Assembly: GCF_001551835.1 (NCBI RefSeq)
Contig: NZ_LODL01000021.1
Location: 538,651 to 602,650, forward strand
Reading direction: 5' to 3'
From: Dechloromonas denitrificans
Lineage (GTDB): Bacteria; Pseudomonadota; Gammaproteobacteria; Burkholderiales; Rhodocyclaceae
Length of the DNA: 64,000 nt
In this document: in pieces, positions 19,689 to 29,698 of the stretch
How positions within the stretch are numbered: position 1 is the first letter of the stretch
How the letters are laid out: the number at the start of each line of letters is the position of its first letter
Notes under the pieces: model-generated
What the model saw: only the letters and a program-made list of their open reading frames with translations
Told to the model about the DNA's origin: nothing
Database searches by the model: none
Translations under genes and position numbers: made by a program

Positions 19689-20012
19689 TTACAGCGACTT
19701 CAGCGTGCCCTTGGGCAGTACCAGGCCGATGGCCGGTTTTTGCACGACAACTTCGGTGCCTTCGGCAATTTCCAGGGTCACGTAGTTTTCGCCGACCTTG
19801 GCAATCTTGCCGACCAGGCCGCCGCCGGTGACGACTTCATCGCCCTTGGCCAGTGCCGCAACCAGGGCCTTGTGTTCCTTGGCCTTCTTCATTTGCGGAC
19901 GAATCATCAGGAACCAGAGCACGACGAACATCAGGATCATCGGCAGGAGCTGCATCAAGCCGCCAGTCGGGTCGGCGGCGCCAGCGGTTTGAGCGTGGGC
20001 AAGGCTAATCAT
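19689..20012 (-). CDS. yajC: Preprotein translocase subunit YajC
   Basis: A 107-residue protein with a single membrane helix (MQLLPMILMFVVLWFLMIRPQMKK, residues about 21-44) and a cytoplasmic domain with LAKGDEVVTGGGLVGKIAKV. This is the classical YajC layout. It partners SecDF. The gene sits between tgt and secD as in most proteobacteria. Confidence 0.95.
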   Translation of the reverse strand: MISLAHAQTAGAADPTGGLMQLLPMILMFVVLWFLMIRPQMKKAKEHKALVAALAKGDEVVTGGGLVGKIAKVGENYVTLEIAEGTEVVVQKPAIGLVLPKGTLKSL

Positions 20013-20055
20013 TGGTGTAACTCCGGATAACTAAAAATCAGAACGCGAGATTCTA

Positions 20056-22201
<2,146 letters not shown>

Positions 22202-22218
22202 AGGCAGAAATCCGCTTG

Positions 22219-22250
22219 GAAACAAAAACGGCCTTCCGTCAGGAAAGCCG
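22219..22250 (-). terminator. Terminator of tRNA-Leu
   Basis: An imperfect 9-bp stem (CGGCCTTCC / GGAAAGCCG, one mismatch) with a GTCA loop. Read on the minus strand it is followed by TTTTTGTTTCC. Confidence 0.8.
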
Positions 22251-22262
22251 ATTTGTCGTTAC

Positions 22263-22347
22263 TGGTGCCCCGAGCCAGACTCGAACTGGCACACCTTTCG
22301 GCGGCGGATTTTGAATCCGCTGCGTCTACCGATTCCGCCATCGGGGC
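22263..22347 (-). tRNA. tRNA-Leu (anticodon CAA)
   Basis: An 85-base class II tRNA. The acceptor arm is GCCCCGA / TCGGGGC with encoded CCA. The anticodon stem-loop is GCGGA-TTCAAAA-TCCGC, giving anticodon CAA, which reads UUG. A long variable arm and the TTCGAGT T-loop are visible. No attachment-site duplication or integrase is nearby. Confidence 0.96.
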
Positions 22348-22372
22348 AAATGGAGGCCGGATTATCCACGAA

Positions 22373-22786
22373 TCACTTCTTTGGTTCAAGTGTATTGGTG
22401 CAGGGAAATGATTTGGCCAAGGCGCTGGCGACCAACATGGCCGTGCTACCGCTCGGATTTGGCGGCAGGTGCTCGAAGTGGGCGAGGACGGCACGGACCA
22501 GGCGAGCCGACAGATCGCTCTCGTCGGGCAAGCAGAAGGCATTGAGTTTGACCCCGACCTTGTCGGCCAGGTAGTCGCTGACGGCATAGCCGTCGGCAAA
22601 GCCGGCGACGTAGGAAATGCAGCGGCCGCTCTTCAGCGACTCGTAGGGGTTGCTGGTCTTCTTGTGAGCGAACAGTTCATCGGCCGCCTGACAGTCTTCA
22701 CGCAACTCTTTCACCGAGTAGGCCTGGGCCGGTGCGGTAAAGGTGGCGAGCAGGCCGACGATCAGGACGCCGAGGATAGGCTTCAT
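22373..22786 (-). CDS. Rap1a/Tai-type small periplasmic protein
   Basis: A 137-residue exported protein: signal peptide MKPILGVLIVGLLATFTAPAQA, then CQAADELF, the motif SGRCISYVAGFADGYAVSDY, and FCLPDESDLSARLVRAVLAHFEHLP. The helix with C-x4-GxxDG and four cysteines resembles the Rap1a/Tai immunity-protein fold. Family members in type VI secretion loci neutralise peptidoglycan amidases, but orphan copies are common and no effector gene is here. Its ATG overlaps the nirE stop (ATGA), an odd coupling. Confidence 0.7.
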   Translation of the reverse strand: MKPILGVLIVGLLATFTAPAQAYSVKELREDCQAADELFAHKKTSNPYESLKSGRCISYVAGFADGYAVSDYLADKVGVKLNAFCLPDESDLSARLVRAVLAHFEHLPPNPSGSTAMLVASALAKSFPCTNTLEPKK

Positions 22787-23547
22787 GCTTTCTCGAACCA
22801 GCTGAGCTGCTCGTGCAGGCCGACAACACTGCCGACCACGATCAGCGCCGGCGGCTTGATGCCGGATTCCTCGATGCGATGCGGCAGGGTGCCGAGCGTG
22901 GCGAGCAGGGTTTGCTGGTCGGGCAGCGTGCCGTTGCGGATGACGGCGGCCGGCGTCAGTGAGGGCAGGCCGTGATTGATCATCTGGCGGCAGATTTCAC
23001 CGGCGGCGCCGATGCCCATGTAGAAAACTACGGTTTGCCGGGGGCGGGCCAGGGCCGGCCAGTCGAGATTGACGGTGCCGTCCTTGAGGTGGCCGGTAAC
23101 GAAGGTGACCGACTGGGCGTGGTCGCGGTGAGTCAGCGGAAAACCGGAGTAGGCGGCACAACCGGCGGCGGCGGTGACACCCGGCACGACTTCAAAGGGG
23201 ATGCCGGAGGCAACCAGCGTTTCCAGTTCCTCACCGCCACGGCCGAAGATGAAGGGGTCGCCACCTTTCAGGCGAACGACCGAGAGCCCTTCCTTGGCCA
23301 GGTCAACCAGCAGCTGGTTGATCGAGTCCTGCGGCAGCGTGTGTTTGGAAGCTTCCTTGCCGGCATAGATGCGGCGGGCATCGGCCCGGGCCAGGTCCAT
23401 GATGCCTTCGCCAACCAGGTGGTCGAAGACCAGGGCGTCGGCCTGGCTGATCAGGCGGGCCGCCTTGACTGTCAAAAGATCCGGGTCGCCAGGGCCGGCG
23501 CCGATGAGCCAGACTTTGCCGGCAGCGAGAGTGTCGTGTTTGTCCAT
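22783..23547 (-). CDS. nirE: Uroporphyrinogen-III C-methyltransferase, heme d1 pathway
   Basis: A 254-residue SAM-dependent methyltransferase that makes precorrin-2 for siroheme and heme d1. It has VWLIGAGPGDPDLLTVKAARL, VVRLKGGDPFIFGRGGEE, VVPGVTAAAGCAAYSGFPLTHRD (SAM site) and VFYMGIGAAGEI. It has only the methyltransferase domain, not the CysG dehydrogenase, as in NirE/CobA. Divergence from nirS argues for nirE; cobA is the generic name. The start is the ATG at 23547; an in-frame ATG nine codons earlier is possible. Confidence 0.88.
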   Translation of the reverse strand: MDKHDTLAAGKVWLIGAGPGDPDLLTVKAARLISQADALVFDHLVGEGIMDLARADARRIYAGKEASKHTLPQDSINQLLVDLAKEGLSVVRLKGGDPFIFGRGGEELETLVASGIPFEVVPGVTAAAGCAAYSGFPLTHRDHAQSVTFVTGHLKDGTVNLDWPALARPRQTVVFYMGIGAAGEICRQMINHGLPSLTPAAVIRNGTLPDQQTLLATLGTLPHRIEESGIKPPALIVVGSVVGLHEQLSWFEKA

Positions 23548-23706
23548 GTTGTCTTTGTGCCTTTGGGCGGCCATCCTAATCCGTCATTTGGCGCCTGCCA
23601 ATAGGAGGCAGCAATTGTCTGTTGCGGTATCTGTCAAAAGCACTATATGACTAGTTCTAAGTAACTATAAGCGACTGAATATTATGGATTCCTGATGGGT
23701 AAAATC

Positions 23707-23720
23707 TTGATGGGAATCAA
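23707..23720. promoter_or_regulatory. FNR/DNR box upstream of nirS
   Basis: TTGAT-GGGA-ATCAA, a perfect match to the FNR/DNR consensus, centred 90 bases before the nirS ATG. At the class II distance the hexamer is CAACCT, a poor -10 box. Activation of nirS under low oxygen and NO is the expected role. Confidence 0.85.
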
Positions 23721-23803
23721 GGATGGGAAACGGGCTCAGGTTCAACCTAGCGCCCATCGCGTTGGGGGATACGGCGCGCCATTTTTGTTCTAGGAGAGGA
23801 AAG

Positions 23804-25486
23804 ATGAAAAAATCTGTTGTGGGGATGCTCGCATTGACGGCCATGGTTTCCGCCATGGGTTCTGCTTTTGCTCAGGATGCTGCCAAGGCACCTGAACTGA
23901 CTGCTGCCGAGAAGGAGCAGGCGAAGAAGATTTACTTCGAGCGCTGCGCCGGTTGTCACGGTGTATTGCGCAAGGGTGCCACCGGCAAGAACCTCGAGCC
24001 GCACTGGTCGAAGAAGGACAAGGACGGCAACGTGACCGAAGGCGGTACGCTGAAGCTCGGTCAGAACCGTCTGGAAAAGATCATCGGTTACGGTACCGAT
24101 GGTGGCATGGTTAACTTCGACGACATCCTGACCAAGGAAGAAATTTCCCTGATGTCGAAGTACATCCAGAACACGCCGGATGTGCCGCCGGAATACAGCT
24201 TCAAGGAAACTCTGGATTCCTGGAAGGTAATTGTTCCGGTCGACAAGCGTCCGACCAAGCAAATGAACAACATCAACCTGAAGAACGTCTTCTCGGTCAC
24301 CCTGCGTGATACCGGTGAAGTTGCTCTGATCGACGGTGATACCAAGGAAATCCGTAGCATCGTCAAGACCGGCTACGCGGTCCATATCTCCCGCCTGTCC
24401 GCTTCCGGCCGTTACGTCTATGTTATTGGTCGCGATGGCCGTCTGAGCCTGATCGACCTCTGGATGGAAAAGCCGGCCGTCGTGGCTGAAGTCAAGATCG
24501 GTTTCGATGCCCGCTCGGTCGATACCTCCAAGTTCAAGGGCTTTGAAGACAAGTACGCGATCGCCGGTTCCTACTGGCCGCCCCAGTACGTGATCATGGA
24601 CGGCGACACGCTGAAGCCGCGCAAGGTCGTTTCCACCCGCGGCATGACCGTTGATGGCGAATACCATCCGGAACCGCGCGTTGCTTCCATCGTGGCTTCC
24701 TTCATCAAGCCGGAATGGGTCGTCAATATCAAGGAAACCGGCCAGATCCTGCTGGTCGACTATTCCGATATCGAAAACCTGAAGACGACGACCATCGCTT
24801 CCGCCAAGTTCCTGCATGACGGCGGCTGGGATGCTTCGAAGCGCTACTTCCTGGTCGCGGCCAATGCCTCCAACAAGATTGCCGCGGTCGACACCAAGAC
24901 CGGCAAGCTGGCAGCGCTGGTCGATGTCGCCAAGATCCCGCACCCGGGGCGCGGCGCCAACTTCGTGCATCCGAAGTTCGGTCCGGTCTGGGCGACGGGT
25001 CACCTCGGTGCCGATGTCGTGACGCTGATCTCGACGCCGTCCGACGACAAGAAGAATGCCAAGTTCAAGGAATACAACTGGAAGGTTGTCCAGGAAATCA
25101 AGCACGTACCGGGTAACCTGTTCGTCAAGACGCATCCGAAGTCGAAGCATCTGTGGGCCGACTCGGCACAGAACTCCGACAAGGATCGTGCCGAATCCGT
25201 TTCCGTTTGGGACATGGCTGATCTTTCCAAGCCGAAGGCTATCCTGAACGTTGCCAAGGATTCCGGCATGCCGGAAGCCAAGGCGACCAAGCGTGCCGTG
25301 CATCCGGAATACAGCGCGGACGGCAAGGAAGTCTGGATCTCCCTGTGGGGCGGCAAGACCGACCAGTCGGCCATCGTGGTCTATGACGATGCCACGCTGA
25401 AGGTCAAGAAGGTGATCACCGATCCGAAGATGATCACCCCGACCGGCAAGTTCAACGTCTACAACACCCAGCACGACATCTATTAA
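23804..25486 (+). CDS. nirS: Cytochrome cd1 nitrite reductase
   Basis: A 560-residue periplasmic enzyme reducing nitrite to nitric oxide. The signal peptide (MKKSVVGMLALTAMVSAMGSAFAQ) is cut near residue 24. The c-type heme domain has CAGCH at 48-52. The eight-bladed d1 propeller includes TGYAVHISRLSASGRYVYV, whose histidine is the d1-iron ligand in known structures, and later GANFVHPKFGPVW, a likely catalytic histidine region. The ATG at 23804 follows AGGAGA. It is transcribed away from nirE and heads the nir operon, under the FNR box at 23707. Confidence 0.97.
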   Translation: MKKSVVGMLALTAMVSAMGSAFAQDAAKAPELTAAEKEQAKKIYFERCAGCHGVLRKGATGKNLEPHWSKKDKDGNVTEGGTLKLGQNRLEKIIGYGTDGGMVNFDDILTKEEISLMSKYIQNTPDVPPEYSFKETLDSWKVIVPVDKRPTKQMNNINLKNVFSVTLRDTGEVALIDGDTKEIRSIVKTGYAVHISRLSASGRYVYVIGRDGRLSLIDLWMEKPAVVAEVKIGFDARSVDTSKFKGFEDKYAIAGSYWPPQYVIMDGDTLKPRKVVSTRGMTVDGEYHPEPRVASIVASFIKPEWVVNIKETGQILLVDYSDIENLKTTTIASAKFLHDGGWDASKRYFLVAANASNKIAAVDTKTGKLAALVDVAKIPHPGRGANFVHPKFGPVWATGHLGADVVTLISTPSDDKKNAKFKEYNWKVVQEIKHVPGNLFVKTHPKSKHLWADSAQNSDKDRAESVSVWDMADLSKPKAILNVAKDSGMPEAKATKRAVHPEYSADGKEVWISLWGGKTDQSAIVVYDDATLKVKKVITDPKMITPTGKFNVYNTQHDIY

Positions 25487-25516
25487 TCGGCTGCCGATTA
25501 TTTGATCTGTCGCAAG

Positions 25517-25542
25517 GCTACGGGGGCGCAAGCCCCCGTAGC
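25517..25542. repeat. Strong hairpin after nirS, no T-run
   Basis: GCTACGGGGG-CGCAAG-CCCCCGTAGC, a perfect 10-bp stem 30 bases after the nirS stop. It lacks a T-run, so it could be a 3' stabiliser or processing site that lets nirS outnumber the genes downstream. Confidence 0.6.
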
Positions 25543-25610
25543 ATTAGTGGCATCGGCATTACGATAACGACATGCCTGTAATCGAAGGTTTTTTGAGTGG
25601 AGACACCACG

Positions 25611-26453
25611 ATGAAAAAGAATTTTGTATCTCTGGCTGTGATGGGCGCTTTCCTCGCTATGGGTTCGCAAGCGGCGCTGGCCGCTCCCGACTGGAGCAAG
25701 GTGCCGAAGAAGGATCTCTATGTCTTCCACCCGGGTGCGGCGCCGATCGAATGGGCGACCGGCAAGGGCGACCATAGCGGTGCCAGCGGCTTGAAGAAGG
25801 GCGAGGCCTGTGCCGGCTGCCATATCGAGGACGGCAAGCTGAGCCTGGACCTGAAGCGTCTGGCCAGCAAGGAAATGGAGCCGAAGGGCGCACCGAAGAC
25901 GATGAGCTACCCGGTTGGCGTACAGGCGGCTTATGACGCAACCAATCTTTATGTTCGTCTGACCTTCAAGGCACCGGGCGGCGGCTTCGATCATTCCGAC
26001 AAGGACAACGAGGTCAAGGCCAGCGTCATGTTCCCGAACGACAAGGTGCCGATGGGCGACCAGGTCGGCTGCTGGGCGAGCTGTCACAAGGATGCCCGCA
26101 CCATGCCGGGGGCCGACGAGAAGAAGACCAAGTACGTCACGGCCGGTTCGATGGACCTGATGCAGTGGCGTAGCGGCGGCGGTGGCAAGGCTCTTGATGG
26201 CACGGTCAGCGACAAGCGCAACATGGAAGGCGGTAAGGCTGGGGTGACGGCGGAAGGCGCCAAGGCCGGCGATACCTACACCGTGACCTTCACCCGCAAG
26301 CTGGCGGGCGGCGTCAATCTGGCAGCCGGCAAGGCCGTACCCTTCGGTATCGCCATTCACGCCGACAATGCCGGTGGTCGTTTCCATCACATTTCCTTCG
26401 GCCACACGCTGGGTCTGGGCGCCGATGGTGATGTGAAGGCTGCCAAGCAGTAA
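25611..26453 (+). CDS. Periplasmic c-type cytochrome of the NirB / ethylbenzene-dehydrogenase gamma type
   Basis: A 280-residue exported protein. The signal peptide ends near AALA (residue 24). A CAGCH heme motif lies at 67-71. A second site, CWASCH at 154-159, is CX3CH rather than CX2CH and is followed by KDARTMP. The surrounding sequence (TMSYPVGVQAAYDATNLYVRLTF, HHISFGHTLGLG) resembles the heme-binding domain of ethylbenzene-dehydrogenase gamma and the cytochrome c552 (NirB) of Pseudomonas stutzeri nir clusters. It probably moves electrons towards NirS. A GTGGAG site precedes the ATG. Confidence 0.8.
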   Translation: MKKNFVSLAVMGAFLAMGSQAALAAPDWSKVPKKDLYVFHPGAAPIEWATGKGDHSGASGLKKGEACAGCHIEDGKLSLDLKRLASKEMEPKGAPKTMSYPVGVQAAYDATNLYVRLTFKAPGGGFDHSDKDNEVKASVMFPNDKVPMGDQVGCWASCHKDARTMPGADEKKTKYVTAGSMDLMQWRSGGGGKALDGTVSDKRNMEGGKAGVTAEGAKAGDTYTVTFTRKLAGGVNLAAGKAVPFGIAIHADNAGGRFHHISFGHTLGLGADGDVKAAKQ

Positions 26454-26497
26454 TTGCCTTGCCCTCCGGCGCATCATTGTTTACCGGATGGCTTGTC

Positions 26498-26806
26498 TTG
26501 AAACGAGCGCCCGCCCTGCTGGCGCTCGTTGCCTTTTCTGCCTTCGGGCAGACGACGCACGACGTGGTGATCGAGGGCTACCAGTTTGTCCCCGCCGAGT
26601 TGACGATCCGCAGCGGCGATACCGTCAAATGGAGCAACCACGAGAAGCGGACCAGCCATTCCGTACTTTTCCCGGCAGAAGGTGGCCAGGAGTCCGAGCG
26701 GCTGTTTCCGGACGAAAGCTGGCAGCGTCAATTTAATCAGCCCGGGCGCTACCTCTATCATTGCGGGCCGCATCCGGAGATGAAAGGTGTCATCGTTGTC
26801 GAATAA
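26498..26806 (+). CDS. Plastocyanin/azurin-like cupredoxin
   Basis: A 102-residue exported blue-copper protein. Type 1 copper ligands are visible as His54 (TSHSVLF) and Cys89, His92 and Met95 in YHCGPHPEMKG. There is no ATG in frame. I prefer the TTG at 26498, which gives signal peptide MKRAPALLALVAFSAFG; a TTG at 26459 is the alternative. It overlaps the next gene by 20 bases. Its place between two cytochromes in the nir operon suggests it donates electrons to NirS. Confidence 0.8.
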   Translation: MKRAPALLALVAFSAFGQTTHDVVIEGYQFVPAELTIRSGDTVKWSNHEKRTSHSVLFPAEGGQESERLFPDESWQRQFNQPGRYLYHCGPHPEMKGVIVVE

Positions 26807-27110
26807 ACTGGTTTTTGCCCTTTTCCTGCTGTCGACCGCAGCAATGGCCAGCGAGCCGACGCCGGCCCGGCAAAAGGAGCTGGTCCATCTGGTCCGCCAG
26901 GATTGCGGCTCCTGCCATGGCATGACGCTGCAGGGCGGCCTTGGTCCCGCCTTGTTGCCGGCCAACCTGCGCGACAAGCCGGCCGAAGGCCTGGCCGCAA
27001 CGATTTATTACGGCCGGCCGGGAACGCCGATGCCGCCGTGGCAGCAATTCATGTCCGAAGCCGAAGCGGCGTGGATTGTCGATAAACTGATGAGCGAATT
27101 CCCCAAATGA
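26787..27110 (+). CDS. nirC: Small c-type cytochrome NirC
   Basis: A 107-residue exported cytochrome beginning at GTG with a GGAG site. Signal peptide to about residue 21; one heme motif CGSCH at 40-44; LGPALLPANLRDKPA and the Met-containing TPMPPWQ supply the sixth ligand. It matches the NirC of nir operons, a c55x-type protein linked to d1 assembly or electron transfer to NirS. It overlaps the cupredoxin gene and shares four bases with nirF. Confidence 0.85.
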   Translation: MSSLSNKLVFALFLLSTAAMASEPTPARQKELVHLVRQDCGSCHGMTLQGGLGPALLPANLRDKPAEGLAATIYYGRPGTPMPPWQQFMSEAEAAWIVDKLMSEFPK

Positions 27111-28279
27111 AAACGATGCGCCTGTTCCTCTGTCTGCTCCTCGCCCTGCTGCTGAATGCCTGCGCCGGCTCGCAACTGCGCGGCACCGGCGATCTCGGTC
27201 TGGTCATCGAACGCGCCAGCGGCCATGTCACGCTGGTCAATACCAGCGCCCGCCAACCCTATGCCCGCATCGAAGGACTGGGTGACCTTTCGCACGCCTC
27301 CGCCGTCTATTCGCGGGACGGCCGCTACGCCTTCATCTTTGGCCGCGATGGCGGGCTGACCAAGATCGACCTGCTGGAAGCAAAGATCGTCAAGCGTGTC
27401 ATCCAGTCGGGCAACGCCATCGGCGGCTCGATTTCGCAGGATGGCCGCATCGTCGTCGCCCAGAACTATGCGCCGGGCGGTATCAAGGCCTTCGATGCCG
27501 AGACGCTCGAACTGCTGTCCGAAGTGCCGGCCGAATACGCCCCGGGCAAGTTTTCCAAGGTGGTCGGCCTGGCCGACGTGCCGGGCAACAAGTTCGCCTA
27601 TGCGCTGTTCGAGGGCGGCGAGATCTGGGTGACCGATTTCAGCAATCCGCGCCAGCCGACGACGCAGCGCTATCCGGCCGGCAAGCAGCCTTACGATGGC
27701 CTGGTGACGCCGGATGGCCGTTACTTCCTGGCCGGCCTGTTCGGCGAGGACGGCATCGCCATGCTCGACCTCTGGCAGCCGGAAAAGGGGGCGCGCAAGA
27801 TTCTCGAAAACTATGGTCGTGGCGAGGAAAAGCTGCCTGTCTTCAAGATGCCGCATCTGCGCGGCTGGTCGGTGGCGCAGGGCAAGGCCTACCTGCCGGC
27901 GATCGGTCGTCACGAAGTGCTGGTCGTCGATGTTGCGACCTGGAAGGAAGTCGGCCGCATTCCGGTACGCGGCCAGCCGGTCTTCGTCATGGCGCGCCCG
28001 GACGGCCGCCAGGTGTGGGTCAATTTCGCCTTTCCCGACAACGGCAAGATGGACGTCATCGACACCCTGGCCGGCAAGGTGGTGCATGCTTTCGAGCCGG
28101 GCAAGGGCATCCTGCACATGGAATTCGCGCCGCGTGGCGAAAATGTCTGGCTCTCGGCGCGCGACGACAACAAGGTGCTGATCTACAACACGATGAATTT
28201 CAGCCAGCAGGGCGAGATTGCCGCCGATAGTCCTTCCGGCATCTTCTTCACGACCCGCGCCGCGCGCATTGGTTTCTGA
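27107..28279 (+). CDS. nirF: Heme d1 biosynthesis protein NirF
   Basis: A 390-residue lipoprotein with lipobox LLNAC (Cys19) after a short hydrophobic signal. It is a d1-type propeller without a cytochrome c domain (SAVYSRDGRYAFIFGRDGGLTK, PYDGLVTPDGRYFLAGLFGEDG, GKGILHMEFAPRGENVWLS). Known NirF proteins bind a late heme d1 precursor. It shares four bases with nirC and one with nirDL. Confidence 0.93.
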   Translation: MKTMRLFLCLLLALLLNACAGSQLRGTGDLGLVIERASGHVTLVNTSARQPYARIEGLGDLSHASAVYSRDGRYAFIFGRDGGLTKIDLLEAKIVKRVIQSGNAIGGSISQDGRIVVAQNYAPGGIKAFDAETLELLSEVPAEYAPGKFSKVVGLADVPGNKFAYALFEGGEIWVTDFSNPRQPTTQRYPAGKQPYDGLVTPDGRYFLAGLFGEDGIAMLDLWQPEKGARKILENYGRGEEKLPVFKMPHLRGWSVAQGKAYLPAIGRHEVLVVDVATWKEVGRIPVRGQPVFVMARPDGRQVWVNFAFPDNGKMDVIDTLAGKVVHAFEPGKGILHMEFAPRGENVWLSARDDNKVLIYNTMNFSQQGEIAADSPSGIFFTTRAARIGF

Positions 28280-29247
28280 TGAACGACACTTTCGAATTCC
28301 GCCTGCTCAACGAATTTCAGCGCGACTTTCCGCTCTGTCCGGCCCCTTTCGCCGAACTGGCGGCCCGCCTCGGGGTGGCCGAAAAGGCCGTGCTGGGCAG
28401 CCTGGAAAAGCTCCGCCGCGAAGGCAAGATCTCGCGGGTCGGCGCCGTCTTCGCCCCCAAACGGATCGGTGCTTCGACGCTGGCGGCGATGGCGGTACCG
28501 CCGCAGAAGCTCGCCATGGTGGCGGCTGCGGTCAACCGCTTTCCGGAGGTCAACCATAACTACGAGCGGGAACATCGCTACAACCTGTGGTTCGTCGTCA
28601 CCGCCGGCAGCGAAGGACGCTTGCAGGCGACGCTGGGCGCCATCGAAAAGGCCGCCGGCTACCCGCTGCTCGCCTTGCCGCTGGAAGAGGAGTTTCACAT
28701 CGACCTCGGTTTCTGCCTGCAGGGCGAGAAGCAAAAGAATGTCGTGACCGCCCGCCCGGTGCAACCGGCCGCGCCGATCGGCGAATCCGAGCGGCGTCTG
28801 GTTTCCGTACTGCAGGAGGGGCTGCCGCTGTTCATGCGGCCCTTTGCGCTGATTGCCGAGCGGATTGGCGCTTCCGAATCCGATGTCCTGAACCGCATCC
28901 GGCGCTGGCTGGACGAGGGCGACATCAAGCGCTTCGGTGTCGTCGTCCGCCACCATGAACTCGGCTACACCGCCAATGCGATGCTGGTCCATGACCTTCC
29001 CGACGAACAGGTCAGCGAGATCGGCCGCGCCCTGGCCGGCGAGCCGGCGGTCACACTCTGCTACCGCCGGCCGCGCCGCCTGCCGGACTGGCCGTACAAC
29101 CTGTTCTGCATGATTCATGGCCGGGAACGCAACGAGGTCGAGGCGACGATTGCCGAACTGCGCCAGCGGCATGGCCTGGAGGCCTTTGGCCACGATGTGC
29201 TGTTTTCACTGACCCGTTTCAAGCAGGGCGGTGCCCGTTATGCGTGA
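28279..29247 (+). CDS. nirDL: Fused siroheme decarboxylase NirDL
   Basis: A 322-residue protein with two tandem AsnC-like units, each a winged helix plus RAM-like domain. The first covers residues 1-150 (NEFQRDFPLCPAPFAELAARLG, RVGAVFAPKRIG, VNHNYEREHRYNLWFVV). The second covers 165-315 (ERRLVSVLQEGLPLF, CYRRPRRLPDWPYNLFCMIHG). NirD and NirL are separate in many bacteria and fused here. Together with NirG and NirH they decarboxylate siroheme to didecarboxysiroheme. It shares one base with nirF and eight with nirG. Confidence 0.9.
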   Translation: MNDTFEFRLLNEFQRDFPLCPAPFAELAARLGVAEKAVLGSLEKLRREGKISRVGAVFAPKRIGASTLAAMAVPPQKLAMVAAAVNRFPEVNHNYEREHRYNLWFVVTAGSEGRLQATLGAIEKAAGYPLLALPLEEEFHIDLGFCLQGEKQKNVVTARPVQPAAPIGESERRLVSVLQEGLPLFMRPFALIAERIGASESDVLNRIRRWLDEGDIKRFGVVVRHHELGYTANAMLVHDLPDEQVSEIGRALAGEPAVTLCYRRPRRLPDWPYNLFCMIHGRERNEVEATIAELRQRHGLEAFGHDVLFSLTRFKQGGARYA

Positions 29248-29698
29248 ACTTGACGCGGTCGACCGCGAAATCATTGCCAAAATGCAGGGCGATTTCCCGA
29301 TCTGCGCCCGCCCTTACGCGGCGCTGGCAACAAAGATCGGCATCACCGAAGACGAGTTGTTGGTTCGTCTCGGCGCTTTGCTCAACGACAAGGTATTGAC
29401 CCGTTTCGGCCCGATGTATCAGATCGAACGGATGGGCGGTGCCTTCGTGCTCGCCGCGCTGGCCGCTCCGGAGGAGCGCTATGACGAGGTGACGGCGTTG
29501 GTCAATGCTTTGCCGCAAGTCGCCCACAATTACCGGCGTGAACACGCGCTGAACATGTGGTTCGTGCTGGCAACCGAAACGCCGGCCGGCATTGCCGAGG
29601 CGGTGGCCCGCATCGAAGCGGACACTGGCCTGCCGGTCTACGCTTTCCCGAAGGAACAGGAATATTTCGTCGAAATGAAGCTGGAGGCTCGAGTCTGA
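29240..29698 (+). CDS. nirG: Siroheme decarboxylase subunit NirG
   Basis: A 152-residue AsnC/Lrp-like protein starting MRELDAVDREIIAKMQGDFPICARPYAALATKIG. It has RFGPMYQIERMGGAF and the histidine-tyrosine-arginine motif VAHNYRREHALNMWF, a hallmark of the N-type decarboxylase subunits. The ATG at 29240 is preferred to a GTG at 29231. It overlaps nirDL by eight bases and nirH by one. Confidence 0.9.
   Translation: MRELDAVDREIIAKMQGDFPICARPYAALATKIGITEDELLVRLGALLNDKVLTRFGPMYQIERMGGAFVLAALAAPEERYDEVTALVNALPQVAHNYRREHALNMWFVLATETPAGIAEAVARIEADTGLPVYAFPKEQEYFVEMKLEARV

Noticed and set aside
22263..22347. tRNA-Leu as a possible integration site for a mobile element
   Set aside because: No integrase, no direct repeat of the tRNA 3' end, and the neighbouring genes are ordinary chromosomal genes with the same base composition.
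23747..25531. Long minus-strand open frame opposite nirS
   Set aside because: Antisense shadow of nirS; no recognisable motif or ribosome-binding site, and nirS is certain.
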